Below are positions 8,054 through 16,288 of a DNA stretch of 44,094 nt, piece after piece. The notes beneath the pieces were generated by a model. It saw only the letters and a list, made by a program, of their open reading frames with translations, did no database searches and was not told where the DNA came from. The stretch comes from Ktedonobacteraceae bacterium (lineage in GTDB: Bacteria > Chloroflexota > Ktedonobacteria > Ktedonobacterales > Ktedonobacteraceae). Made by a program: the position numbers and the translations under genes. The stretch's first letter is position 1; each line of letters opens with the position of its first letter. Location: the NCBI GenBank assembly GCA_019240835.1, contig JAFAXQ010000054.1, positions 1 through 44,094 on the forward strand, in the 5' to 3' direction.

Positions 8054-10447
8054 CTAATTGCGTAGCGGCTTACCGGATGCGAGCACGGACTGTATACGCT
8101 CCTGCGTCTTTTCCATACCGCATAGGCTGAGGAATGCCTCGCGCTCCAGATCGAGCACTTGCCGCTCTGTGAGCGGGGTGCCGTCCGTGTACTCGCCACC
8201 CGTGAGGATGTGGGCGAGATGACGACCGACAATGGCGTCGTGCTCGCTGATGCTACCTAGAAGCAGCATGTTGTCGATTTGCTGTTCCAATACTAGGCGT
8301 CCTCCAGTTCCAGGTAACACGAGCATTTGGGGCTGTGCAGGCTGCCATGTGCCGCTTTCCCTGGCTTCGGCTAGCTTTATAGCATCGGCCTTGGCATCAC
8401 GCAATACTAGCTCGCGATTGACAGTGATGGCGTCGGTTTTGCGTAGGAAACGCAGTTCCTGGGCCTCCACTGCGCTGGTGGAAACGGTGGCCAGGGCGAT
8501 GATCTCGAAGGCCTTGCGCACAGGTGGAAATGGTCCACCTGCCTTTTTCGCTTGTTGTGACTCAAGGCTGGCCCCGTAGCGCAGCAACAATTCCTTGCAG
8601 CCACCGCCAGCAGGCACCAGACCGAGACCCGTCTCGACGAGACCAATGTACGACTCAGCATAAGCACGTGTGTGCGTGCAGTGCATAATTACTTCGCAGC
8701 CGCCACCCAGTGCGCGTCCGGCTGGCGCAGCGACGACAGGAAGAGGACTATACTTCAGTAAGAGATGCGCCTGCTGCAAGTTAGCAACGGCTGCCTCAAG
8801 CATCTTCCACTCGCGCTGCCTAGCACCCATGAGCACCAAGAACAGGTTAGCACCAGCCGAGAAGTCGGGTGCCTCGTTGCCGACGACCAGAGCGCGGAAA
8901 TGTTTCTGTCTCTCTTCGACAGCATAACGCAACATCGTGACGATGCCTTCGTCGATGGCGTTCATCTTTGTATGAAACTCAATGCAGCCCACACCATCGC
9001 CCAAGTCGATGAGCGAGGCCGAGTCATTGGCGTACACTACGCGTGTGGGATGTGTCTTGATTGAGGAAAGGGATAGCGTATCCGCAGCTATCGGTACAGG
9101 CTGGTAAGTGTTCGTGGACAAGTCAAAGAACTGCTTCTCAGGCCCACTTCCTCTATAGAAGGTTCCTTGCCCCTTAGTCTGCACACGCTGCACCAGTTCT
9201 GGCAGCTCACGCTTAGCAAGCACCTTTTGCATCGTTGTAGGATTTTGCAGCAGCGCGTCCCACAACTGGAAACTGCCTACGTCGAAGTTGAAGCCCCAGC
9301 GCATAGCATTATCAATGGCAACAACGCTGTCGGCAATCTCCGGGGCCAGTTCAGCGGCGTAGAGCAACGCGTCAGCCGTGGTCTCACGGGCCAGTTGTCC
9401 CGCCTGATCGTCCGCCTGCAGGATAGTCAACATGCGCTGTAGAGGATTATCTATACTGCGTGCGATGCCAATCGAAGGGTAGCGTGTCTTGCGCTGTGGC
9501 TCGTACTCTAATGTCTGCAGATTCAACTCTAGAATGGTGGACTCTCCATCGGGGTTCTTGATACGCTTGTAGAAACCTTGGCCGCTCTTCTCACCAAGCA
9601 TGCCTCGGCTTACCATCGTGCGCATAACCTCTGGTACGCGGAACGTCTCGCGCTGGGGGTCATGCGGCGCATTCTGGTACAGGTTGTCGGCGACATTGAC
9701 GATGACGTCCAGCCCTGACAGGTCGGATGTGCGGAAGACGGCGGACTTGGGTCGCCCCATATTCGGCCCTAGGATCGTATCCACTTCGCCGACCGTGTAG
9801 CCTTCTGTCAAGGTACGCTCTAACGTTGCTAGAAAGCCGTAGATGCCAAGGCGGTTAGCAATGAAATTGGGTGTATCTTTGCACAGCACAACACCCTTGC
9901 CCAGTACCTCCGTTGCGAAGTGCTGTATGAATTGCAGCAGCGCCGGATCAGTATCAACATTGGGCACAATCTCCAACAGGCGCATGTAGCGCACGGGATT
10001 AAAGAAGTGGGTAATGAGGAAACGCCGCCGGAAATGTTCACTGCGCCCTTCTATCAACAGATGGGCAGGTAGACCCGATGTATTAGAGCTGATGATGGTA
10101 CTAGGAGTCAAGACCTGTTCCAACTGGCTGTACAGCTTTTGTTTGATATCAAGGCGCTCGACCACGGCCTCGATAACCCAATCGACATTGGCCAACTCGT
10201 TCAGGTCGTCCTCAATATTACCCACTGTCACCAGTTGCGCACCTCGCTGACTGTAGAAAGAGGCGGGTTTAGCCTTGAGCGCCTTCTCCAGACCCGTACG
10301 GGCTACGACATCACGATCCTCGCCTACATTAGGCGGCACGATATCGAGTAAGAGGCTGGGGATGCCGACGTTGGCGAGATGGGCGGCGATGGCGGCACCC
10401 ATTACGCCTGCACCTAGCACAGCAGCTTTGCGAATGTGATATGTCAT
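8054..10447 (-). CDS. fadN: 3-hydroxyacyl-CoA dehydrogenase/enoyl-CoA hydratase (FadN)
   Basis: The 797-residue protein has the FadN layout (B. subtilis FadN is about 790). A Rossmann domain comes first, with GAGVMG at 12-17; then the dehydrogenase motif HFFNP and its C-terminal dimer domain; a crotonase-fold domain follows, with GRALGGGCE around 577-585 and the oxyanion segment ending GLGLVPAGGG. It carries out the hydration and NAD-dependent oxidation steps of beta-oxidation. GGGAGG is 11 bases before the ATG. In Bacillus, fadN sits directly beside fadA and fadE; here fadA is 5.8 kb away, and a decayed thiolase 3' end lies immediately upstream in the same orientation. Confidence 0.92.
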   Translation of the reverse strand: MTYHIRKAAVLGAGVMGAAIAAHLANVGIPSLLLDIVPPNVGEDRDVVARTGLEKALKAKPASFYSQRGAQLVTVGNIEDDLNELANVDWVIEAVVERLDIKQKLYSQLEQVLTPSTIISSNTSGLPAHLLIEGRSEHFRRRFLITHFFNPVRYMRLLEIVPNVDTDPALLQFIQHFATEVLGKGVVLCKDTPNFIANRLGIYGFLATLERTLTEGYTVGEVDTILGPNMGRPKSAVFRTSDLSGLDVIVNVADNLYQNAPHDPQRETFRVPEVMRTMVSRGMLGEKSGQGFYKRIKNPDGESTILELNLQTLEYEPQRKTRYPSIGIARSIDNPLQRMLTILQADDQAGQLARETTADALLYAAELAPEIADSVVAIDNAMRWGFNFDVGSFQLWDALLQNPTTMQKVLAKRELPELVQRVQTKGQGTFYRGSGPEKQFFDLSTNTYQPVPIAADTLSLSSIKTHPTRVVYANDSASLIDLGDGVGCIEFHTKMNAIDEGIVTMLRYAVEERQKHFRALVVGNEAPDFSAGANLFLVLMGARQREWKMLEAAVANLQQAHLLLKYSPLPVVAAPAGRALGGGCEVIMHCTHTRAYAESYIGLVETGLGLVPAGGGCKELLLRYGASLESQQAKKAGGPFPPVRKAFEIIALATVSTSAVEAQELRFLRKTDAITVNRELVLRDAKADAIKLAEARESGTWQPAQPQMLVLPGTGGRLVLEQQIDNMLLLGSISEHDAIVGRHLAHILTGGEYTDGTPLTERQVLDLEREAFLSLCGMEKTQERIQSVLASGKPLRN

Positions 10448-10449
10448 GG

Positions 10450-10557
10450 CTATAGTAACCTCCCAAGAATTATCGCTACTTCCTGTTTGTCGCCCACACA
10501 GAGCGTGGCGATGCCTGGCATGTTGTCGGCAGCCTGTAGATCATTGCTTGTTTGCAT
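10450..10557 (-). pseudogene. Remnant of a thiolase (fadA-like) 3' end
   Basis: The minus strand from 10557 reads an ATG and 35 codons to a TAG at 10450-10452. From Asn-Asp-Leu-Gln onward it aligns with the last 31 residues of FadA (16289-17485) without a gap, with 20 of 31 residues identical, including GIATLCVG. The thiolase active-site loop CVGGGQG has become CVGDKQE, so this is a dead fragment. The stop lies three bases before the fadN ATG, and the fragment supplies the fadN Shine-Dalgarno. It shows that a thiolase gene once directly preceded fadN. Identity is too low for a recent copy of the present fadA. Confidence 0.8.
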
Positions 10558-10712
10558 AGCAGTATCATACTGAAGGTAGTATAGCATGAGAACGGGAAAA
10601 ACATCCTGTAGCTAGCTACATGTAAGTGTAATTCATCAATCAGAAAACCCAGCCACCGGGAGCCACATGGGCTCGTACAGTCTCCTGGTCCCCTAATGGG
10701 AGGTATATTGCG

Positions 10713-11552
10713 GTGCTGTGGGATAATAACACGATGCAGGTCTTAGATGCTGGCGCAGAACAGGAGATCTTCCCTCAAGAAGTGGGAGAGGGATATGGCT
10801 TGGCTTGGTCTCCTGATAGTCATTTTCTTGCTTCTGTAGGGAGAGCAGATCACACGATACAGGTCTGGAATATGGCGACACATCAATGCGAGGCCCATAT
10901 ACTTCATCAATGTCTGACTTATACGCAGCACACTGCGCAGGTAAAAGCCATTGCCTGGTCTCCTGATGGACGCTCCATCGCATCAGCCAGCGATGACGGA
11001 ACCGTCCAGGTCTGGAATGCGCACACAATGAAACAGCTCTATACACACCGAGACCGCGGCTCAAAAGTCACGGCAATTGCTTGGTCTCCCGATGGAAAGC
11101 GCCTTGTTTCAGGAGACGACAACGGCCTTATCCAGGCATGGGATGCTTTCACAGGAGCGGATCTCATGAGCTACGTCGGTCATACGGGGGCGATTACGTC
11201 TGTCAATTGGTCTTCCGATGGCAACTGTATTGCCTCATCCAGCTATGATAGCACGGTACGCATCTGGAACGTTGCAACGGGTAACTCTGACTATCTCCTC
11301 TCTAACGGTAGCCCTGTCTTTGCTGCCATCTGGAGCCCTCACTACCATACCTATCTCGCTCTTGCTTGCTATGATGGCTCTGTGCAGGTCTGGAGCATCA
11401 CGCATCAGCAGGCAGGCCAGGAGGTGCCTAGATACCCCAAGCGTGGCAGGGAACAGTACAATGGCATCTTCACGATCTCGTGGTCTCCTGGAGCAGACCA
11501 GCTTATCGCCGGAGGACACGGATATATTCTCGCCTTCAAACTCGGGGACTGA
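10713..11552 (+). CDS. Seven-blade WD40 beta-propeller protein, 5' end doubtful
   Basis: The product is built from seven WD40-type units, each with an AWSPDG-like turn and ending xVQVWN-like. The first unit's WSP turn is encoded upstream of the GTG at 10713 (VSWSPNGRYIA from 10680). The reading frame is open back to a stop at 10629-10631 but has no ATG, GTG or TTG in that stretch. So either the GTG at 10713, with GGGAGG before it, is used and blade one is incomplete, or the gene has lost its 5' end. Such propellers are protein-interaction scaffolds; in large Chloroflexota genomes they often form the C-terminal part of kinases or regulators. It is followed by the sugar-binding gene after 21 bases. 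Confidence 0.65.
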   Translation: MLWDNNTMQVLDAGAEQEIFPQEVGEGYGLAWSPDSHFLASVGRADHTIQVWNMATHQCEAHILHQCLTYTQHTAQVKAIAWSPDGRSIASASDDGTVQVWNAHTMKQLYTHRDRGSKVTAIAWSPDGKRLVSGDDNGLIQAWDAFTGADLMSYVGHTGAITSVNWSSDGNCIASSSYDSTVRIWNVATGNSDYLLSNGSPVFAAIWSPHYHTYLALACYDGSVQVWSITHQQAGQEVPRYPKRGREQYNGIFTISWSPGADQLIAGGHGYILAFKLGD

Positions 11553-11573
11553 ATCCACTCAGGAGGAACTCTT

Positions 11574-12919
11574 ATGATACCAGAACAGCATTTAGTGTTC
11601 AATGAACTGATCACCAAGTTGCGTTCAGGTCGGGTGACTCGTCGAACATTCCTAGAACAAGCACGAGCACTAGGGCTCTCTTTTGCCTCCGCACTCTCTC
11701 TACTGGAAAGTTGCGGGAGTCCTAGTTCCAGTGGCACTATCTATCTGATTTGGCAAGCCGAGTATGATCGCTCTGGCACTTACCAGCAGCTTGTGAACAC
11801 ATTCAACGAGCGCAACCAAGGTCGTATTCACGTCACCTTGCAGATTGGCCCAGCCGGGGGACCAATGATTTGATCACGATAGAACGAAATATGCTCAAAG
11901 CGCGCAGTACTGCTGTCGATATCTTCTCAGTTGATATCATCTATGTTGCCGAGTTTGCTCATCAGCGCTGGCTTCAACCACTCAGTGAGAGTCGCTGGCC
12001 GCGACAGGAGCGTGCGAAATATTGGCAGATCCCTCTTCAAGCGTGTACCTTTGAGGGGCAACTCTGGGCGGTTCCTCTTCGCAGCGATGTCGGGCTGATC
12101 TACTATAGGACAGATTTTATCTCTACCCCACCTACCACATGGGAAGAGTTAACATCCACGGCACTCACAATCGGGACGCAGAAGAACTCTCACCCTCGGT
12201 ATGGATATGTGTGGCAAGGTGCCCAGTACGAAGGGCTGGTTTGTAACTTTGACGAGGTGCTCCACGGATATGGTGGCTCTCTCTTCGATCCACTCCATCC
12301 CACAGTTGTGACCATCGATAGCCCAGAGGCAAAACAAGCACTGACAACGATGGTCAACTGGATAGGAACGATTTCGCCTCCCGACACGGATACCTACACG
12401 GAGGAAGTAACGCGGACCACCTGGAGCAGCGGTAATGCTCTTTTCATGAGAAACTGGCCCTATGCCTACCCCGACCGGGCGCTGGCACACAAATTCGATG
12501 TCCATCCCATGCTTTCTGGAGGTAACAACCATACGGGACACTCTTCACTTGGTGGCTGGCAACTCGCAATCAACGCTTTTATTGATCCGCACAAACAGGA
12601 TGCTGCCTGGGAGTTTATTCAGTATATGCTGCAACCAGAGGCCCAAAAGATCGGGGCACTCACGGCATCCTGGGCGATGAGCTTACAAAGCATCTATGAG
12701 GATCAGGATGTGCTCAGCAACGTCCCTCTCTACAAAAAATTCAAGTCGATTCTCCAGACAGCAGTGACACGTCCAGTCACCCCGAACTACACCGATATCT
12801 CGACAGCTATTGTGTTCCATGTTCGTCAAGCACTCGCACGCAAGATATCTGTTCCAGAGGCGCTGAAAGCGCTTGCCTCGAATCTGAAATATGCGGCAAG
12901 TAGCAATCAAGCCATATAG
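11574..12919 (+). pseudogene. Extracellular sugar-binding Tat lipoprotein, split by a one-base deletion
   Basis: Frame 1 (11574-11873) encodes the N-terminus: a twin-arginine motif TRRTFLEQA (R23-R24), a hydrophobic stretch, a lipobox ending at Cys47, then YLIWQAEYDRSG, the start of a family-1 extracellular solute-binding domain. It hits TGA at 11871-11873. The rest (11870-12919) is in another frame: DIFSVDIIYVAEFAHQ, a hinge region and a normal C-terminus. Adding one G to the GGGGG run at 11856-11860 joins the frames as GPAGGTNDLITIERN, which fits the family's Q..LL.AR..A.D.. pattern. AGGAGG precedes the ATG. No permease or ATPase gene is adjacent, so the protein would have to work with a remote importer. 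Either a pseudogene or a sequencing error. Confidence 0.85.
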
Positions 12920-12931
12920 GACAGCTAAACG

Positions 12932-13187
12932 TCACGCCTCAGAGCCTCTTCGCGCACCTCTCATGAACCGTTCAAGCACGTCAGCACAACGTTGCCACGT
13001 CCCAGAGGCATGACGAGTCTGATATGCTGTCCTGACACGCATCAGATTCCTGTAGAAGTCCACGGCCGTACCAAATGCAACTATCTCATGTGCTAACACC
13101 TCTAGAGCAACTCCTTCATCGTTGCTTCGCTGCAGTGGACTGAGGTGTTGCCAAGTCTTGACTGTTTGAGTTAAAGGTGTGATACTA
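12932..13187 (-). other. Unrecognised open frame, possible gene remnant
   Basis: The minus strand is open for about 84 codons, ending at a TGA (12932-12934), without a convincing start. The translation is protein-like (for example LEVLAHEIVAFGTAV and RCADVLERFM), mostly helical and Arg-rich at the end. I do not recognise the family. It lies in the 440-base gap between the sugar-binding gene and the XRE gene and overlaps the XRE promoter candidate, so it is more likely a leftover than a working gene. Confidence 0.3.
13158..13186 (+). promoter_or_regulatory. Candidate promoter of the XRE/TPR regulator
   Basis: TTGACT (13158-13163) and GATACT (13181-13186) are separated by 17 bases. Initiation near 13193 would precede the ATG at 13218 that opens the probable original reading frame of the regulator. 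Consensus match only. Confidence 0.4.
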
Positions 13188-13217
13188 GACGAGACTCAAG
13201 CTGTTACTCATGAGGGG

Positions 13218-13359
13218 ATGTCCAGTACCACACCGCCTACAATGCTATCTGAGAAAGCAAAACACAGTAAGGAGCAGCTTCTGCAACTTCCAGAAGCAGC
13301 GTTGAAGAGTTGCATGCTCTGCTCACCATTGCAGACCTGGATCAGCAACAGAAGGAAAG
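13218..13359 (+). pseudogene. Probable frameshifted 5' part of the XRE regulator gene
   Basis: Protein-like segments continue upstream of the 13360 start but in changing frames: SEKAKHSKEQLLQLPEAA in the frame of 13218, then VEELHALLTIADLDQQQKE from 13301, then VKVSMQTLYWW from 13360. The helical EELHALL-ADL stretch before a WWSRYGDFSPGMG-type motif is what I expect at the N-terminus of this regulator family. Each change of frame corresponds to loss of a single base, near 13300 and 13358. If so, the gene originally began near 13218 and the present 13360 start is secondary. This reading is inference. Confidence 0.45.
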
Positions 13360-14625
13360 GTGAAAGTTTCAATGCAAACCTTGTACTGGTGGTCTCGCTA
13401 CGGAGATTTTTCCCCAGGAATGGGCATCCTGCCGCATATGGGCCAAGTCATCGCCCATTACCGCAAGCAGCGCTATCGGACGCAGCTAGATTTTGCCAAA
13501 GCCGCAGGAGTCATCTTGCGCACTATCCAAGAATGGGAAGCCGCCATCATGACCAACGATCAAGAACGTCGCATCTTTTTAGCCAAATTACTCAAAATCC
13601 CGCCCGCTCTGCTTGGGTTAGATTGGCGTCTTGTCTACTATCAAGATAACACAGGAACCCATGAGGTACCTTCAGAACAGTGGGTCCATCTGCTGGAAGA
13701 GGACACCTTTTACCACTACGAGGATCTGCTTACCGCAGCATGGGACATGTTCTATAGTGGCAGGCTTTTTGCTATTGCCACTCGGGTTGAACGTCGTCTC
13801 ACCAAGCTGGTGAAGCTCGTGCAAGAGGCACCAGCCCAAGACAAAGAAGCCTGGTTGTGGATGCTTGGTCAGTATTATTACATCGCGGGCGTCATTGCTG
13901 GGTATGGTGGAAAAGATGAAGAACATCAGCGACGAGCAGTGAGTGCAACGACATCAGCGTTGCAGATTGCTCAGGAAATAGACGATGCTGAACTGATGGG
14001 CCTTTGCTTGTACCGACTGACTGGCCTGCACTTAACCCAAAAGAGCGAGGATCTTGCCAAGCAAACCATCCAAGGGGCCTTGAACTATGCCGAACGTGTC
14101 GGTACACCACTGCGGGCAAGTATGCAACTGCGGGAAGCTGAAGTCTTGACACGCTTTGCAGCAACGGATGATGCACTTGCCAAACGTATCAGGCACAGCC
14201 AGGATCGTGTCGTAGCCGTGCTCTATAGGGGCAAGATGGAGCAAGATAGAAGCTTTTTGAAACTGAACTTGGCTGGTGTTCACCACGAGCGAGCCAAGAC
14301 CCTGATCCAGTTTCATACCTTCCATCCTGACAGGAAGCATCTACTCAAAGACGCTCACCATGAGATGCAGATGGCCTGGGATGCTTTGACCCCTGATCTT
14401 GCCGAGTGGCGAGGCCACTTTTTCTTGACCGAGGCGCGGCTCTATCAGGCCGAGCGCGACGTAGAGGCGAGCGTGAAGCTGGCACTGAATGCTTTACAAG
14501 CCGCACGGGAAGTGCAGTCGAAAGGGCAAGAGGACCAGGTACGGTCCTTGTACCACGAGTTGATGCACATGGATACGCAGCATCCTTTGATCCACAACTT
14601 GGGGGTGCAGTTAGGCATATTTTAA
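13360..14625 (+). CDS. XRE-family regulator with TPR-like helical repeats
   Basis: The 421-residue frame begins at GTG (an ATG follows five codons later). Residues about 25-95 form a Cro/C1-type helix-turn-helix: MGQVIAHYRKQRYRTQLDFAKAAGV, then LRTIQEWE as recognition helix, and RRIFLAKLLKIPPALLGL, a hallmark of a regulator family expanded in Ktedonobacteria. The remaining 300 residues are alpha-helical pairs of TPR type (for example DDAELMGLCLYRLTGLHL), a likely peptide- or protein-sensing domain. The start is doubtful because coding signal continues upstream in other frames. Its TAA overlaps the stop of the convergent helical-repeat gene (TTAA at 14622-14625). The DNA target is unknown. Confidence 0.75.
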   Translation: MKVSMQTLYWWSRYGDFSPGMGILPHMGQVIAHYRKQRYRTQLDFAKAAGVILRTIQEWEAAIMTNDQERRIFLAKLLKIPPALLGLDWRLVYYQDNTGTHEVPSEQWVHLLEEDTFYHYEDLLTAAWDMFYSGRLFAIATRVERRLTKLVKLVQEAPAQDKEAWLWMLGQYYYIAGVIAGYGGKDEEHQRRAVSATTSALQIAQEIDDAELMGLCLYRLTGLHLTQKSEDLAKQTIQGALNYAERVGTPLRASMQLREAEVLTRFAATDDALAKRIRHSQDRVVAVLYRGKMEQDRSFLKLNLAGVHHERAKTLIQFHTFHPDRKHLLKDAHHEMQMAWDALTPDLAEWRGHFFLTEARLYQAERDVEASVKLALNALQAAREVQSKGQEDQVRSLYHELMHMDTQHPLIHNLGVQLGIF

Positions 14626-15749
14626 CTTTTTGGAGCACCTCGGGAATCAGCGTAGAGATCCTGAAACTCGGGGAGGAGAGCAAACTGTTTGACAATATGG
14701 CCACTCGCATCATGAGCCTTGGCCTGATCCAGCAGCGAAAGGACCTGGGAGCGGTCATGTGTCGTTGCCCACACGCATGCCGCTAACCACATATAGCTAT
14801 GAGGAGGCGTGACGCCGTAAGCAATCGCTTGTTGAAATAGCGGGATTGCCAAGTCATACTGCTTGGCTTCATACAAACTGTAGGCAATGTTTGTACATAA
14901 GCGTCTGATTTGCCTTTTCTCTTTGAGCGAGGGTTCTGGCAGCGTCTGTATCCAGGTGGTGAGGTGATGGACAGCAGCCTGGCCAATCTCACGCAATTGC
15001 TCCGTCTTGCCCAGCACGGCAAGGACTTCCATATGACTAGCCTGCGTTTCTAGCAGAACATCAGCATGTCGTTGCCATGTCGGTTCTTCTTGCAGAAGGT
15101 GGTAGAGGGATGACACCAACGGGAGCGCCAGATGTGCTTGCTGTTCCTGCTGTGGGCGGATATGTTGGAGAATGGCCGTCCGCAGGTACAAAAACCGATC
15201 TTCGCGATTCTGCTCACTGGCAGGAATACGTCCCATCAGTTCGTCAAAGATGGCAAACCACCCCCTCTTCTGACCCGCAAGCAGCCAACACAGGGCCTGT
15301 GTGGAATCGTTCATGACAAAGAGACATTGGTCGACCGAGAAGTGTTGGAACGCCCATTGCAACAGAGCTCGTTGTTGTTTAACCACGGCAGCACAGTTGC
15401 GCTCGAGCGCGAGGCAATCATTGACGGTCCACCATGCCCATGCTTGCTCGTAAGCAACAAGTCCTTGCGCCCGATAGCTGGTAAGCAGTTGACGAATCTG
15501 CTCCCACTTTTGCAGATACGTATAGAGACTATTGCCTAGATGAGCAAGCTCTCGATCGACCTCCATCACACGCAAACGTTCTTGCAGCAAGGTTTCTGCC
15601 TCTGCTAGTAGATGTGCATCGGGGGTGTATCCCTCCGTTTCTAATTGACGTTCATAGACAAGAAGAAGCTGCGCCAGTTTCGTTTCGCGCTGAAGATCCA
15701 TCTCAGAGACCCATTGGAATAAGCTCTCCGTTGTTCCGCTAAAACTCAT
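14622..15749 (-). CDS. Helical-repeat (TPR-like) protein of unknown function
   Basis: This 375-residue protein is almost wholly helical and rich in Leu, Gln and Ala. The C-terminal third has recognisable TPR features (NIAYSLYEAKQYDLAIPLFQQA, then YMWLAACVWATTHDRSQVLSLLDQA). There is no HTH, signal peptide or membrane segment. The ATG is nine bases after the stop of the PqqD-like gene with GAGAGGA between them, so the two are almost certainly co-translated. TPR-like partners usually bind peptides or proteins; together with an RRE-type neighbour this suggests a peptide-handling or sensing pair, which is inference. Confidence 0.7.
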   Translation of the reverse strand: MSFSGTTESLFQWVSEMDLQRETKLAQLLLVYERQLETEGYTPDAHLLAEAETLLQERLRVMEVDRELAHLGNSLYTYLQKWEQIRQLLTSYRAQGLVAYEQAWAWWTVNDCLALERNCAAVVKQQRALLQWAFQHFSVDQCLFVMNDSTQALCWLLAGQKRGWFAIFDELMGRIPASEQNREDRFLYLRTAILQHIRPQQEQQAHLALPLVSSLYHLLQEEPTWQRHADVLLETQASHMEVLAVLGKTEQLREIGQAAVHHLTTWIQTLPEPSLKEKRQIRRLCTNIAYSLYEAKQYDLAIPLFQQAIAYGVTPPHSYMWLAACVWATTHDRSQVLSLLDQAKAHDASGHIVKQFALLPEFQDLYADSRGAPKS

Positions 15750-15758
15750 GCTGTCCTC

Positions 15759-16274
15759 TCACTTTGGCAAGGCATTCAGAGGGATCACCCATCCTTCTTG
15801 CTGCAACTGCGCAACAAACTCATAGATGGCGTGATCGTCTTGTGCGTTTGCCTCACTTGCCTGCTTGTACAGGTATGATGAAGCTAAGATGGCTGACCAG
15901 GAGGATTCTTTGAGCATGTGAACAAGCAATCGACTTGCCTCCTGGTTCAGGTGGATCAGGTCCTGGGTGGTTGTATTCAGTAACACGATGCTCCCGTTCA
16001 CTTCTTTGGCGATAATGTGCGATGGCAATGTTATTACACCATGCACGTGATGTACTGTTTGGTTGTTGAGAAAAAATAGCTCCTTTCCCTCATCTGGTCG
16101 AGAAAGGGGCGGCGATTCTAAAGGTGGATGGCCGCTGAGATGTCGCAGCCAGAGTTCAACGGCTGCGGCTGGAACCAGCGAACCACTCTGCTGCTGCAGT
16201 TCATATGCGAAAATTGTGAAAAACACAATAGTTTTGTTGAGCGAAATCTGCTCATACTGTTCCACCCTTCTCAA
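15759..16274 (-). CDS. PqqD-like (RRE-type) peptide-binding protein
   Basis: The last 90 of 171 residues fit the PqqD/RiPP recognition-element pattern: IIAKEVNGSIVLLNTTTQDLIHLNQEA, a helix (SRLLVHMLK), a winged helix and the closing EFVAQLQQEGWVIPL. PqqD-fold domains bind leader peptides and present them to modifying enzymes. Residues 1-80 are different: a hydrophobic IVFFTIFAYELQ helix and a Pro-rich stretch. The first available start is TTG at 16274, 14 bases after fadA ends, with a GTG at 16265; both are weak, so the true start is uncertain. No radical-SAM, protease or precursor gene is nearby. The placement as a tail gene of the fad operon is unusual. Confidence 0.65.
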   Translation of the reverse strand: MRRVEQYEQISLNKTIVFFTIFAYELQQQSGSLVPAAAVELWLRHLSGHPPLESPPLSRPDEGKELFFLNNQTVHHVHGVITLPSHIIAKEVNGSIVLLNTTTQDLIHLNQEASRLLVHMLKESSWSAILASSYLYKQASEANAQDDHAIYEFVAQLQQEGWVIPLNALPK

Positions 16275-16288
16275 GGTGGGGAGGAACG

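Noticed and set aside
11850-11880. Programmed -1 frameshift in the sugar-binding gene
   Set aside because: GGGGG here is not part of a clear X-XXY-YYZ slippery heptamer and no stimulatory hairpin is obvious; a deletion or read error is simpler.
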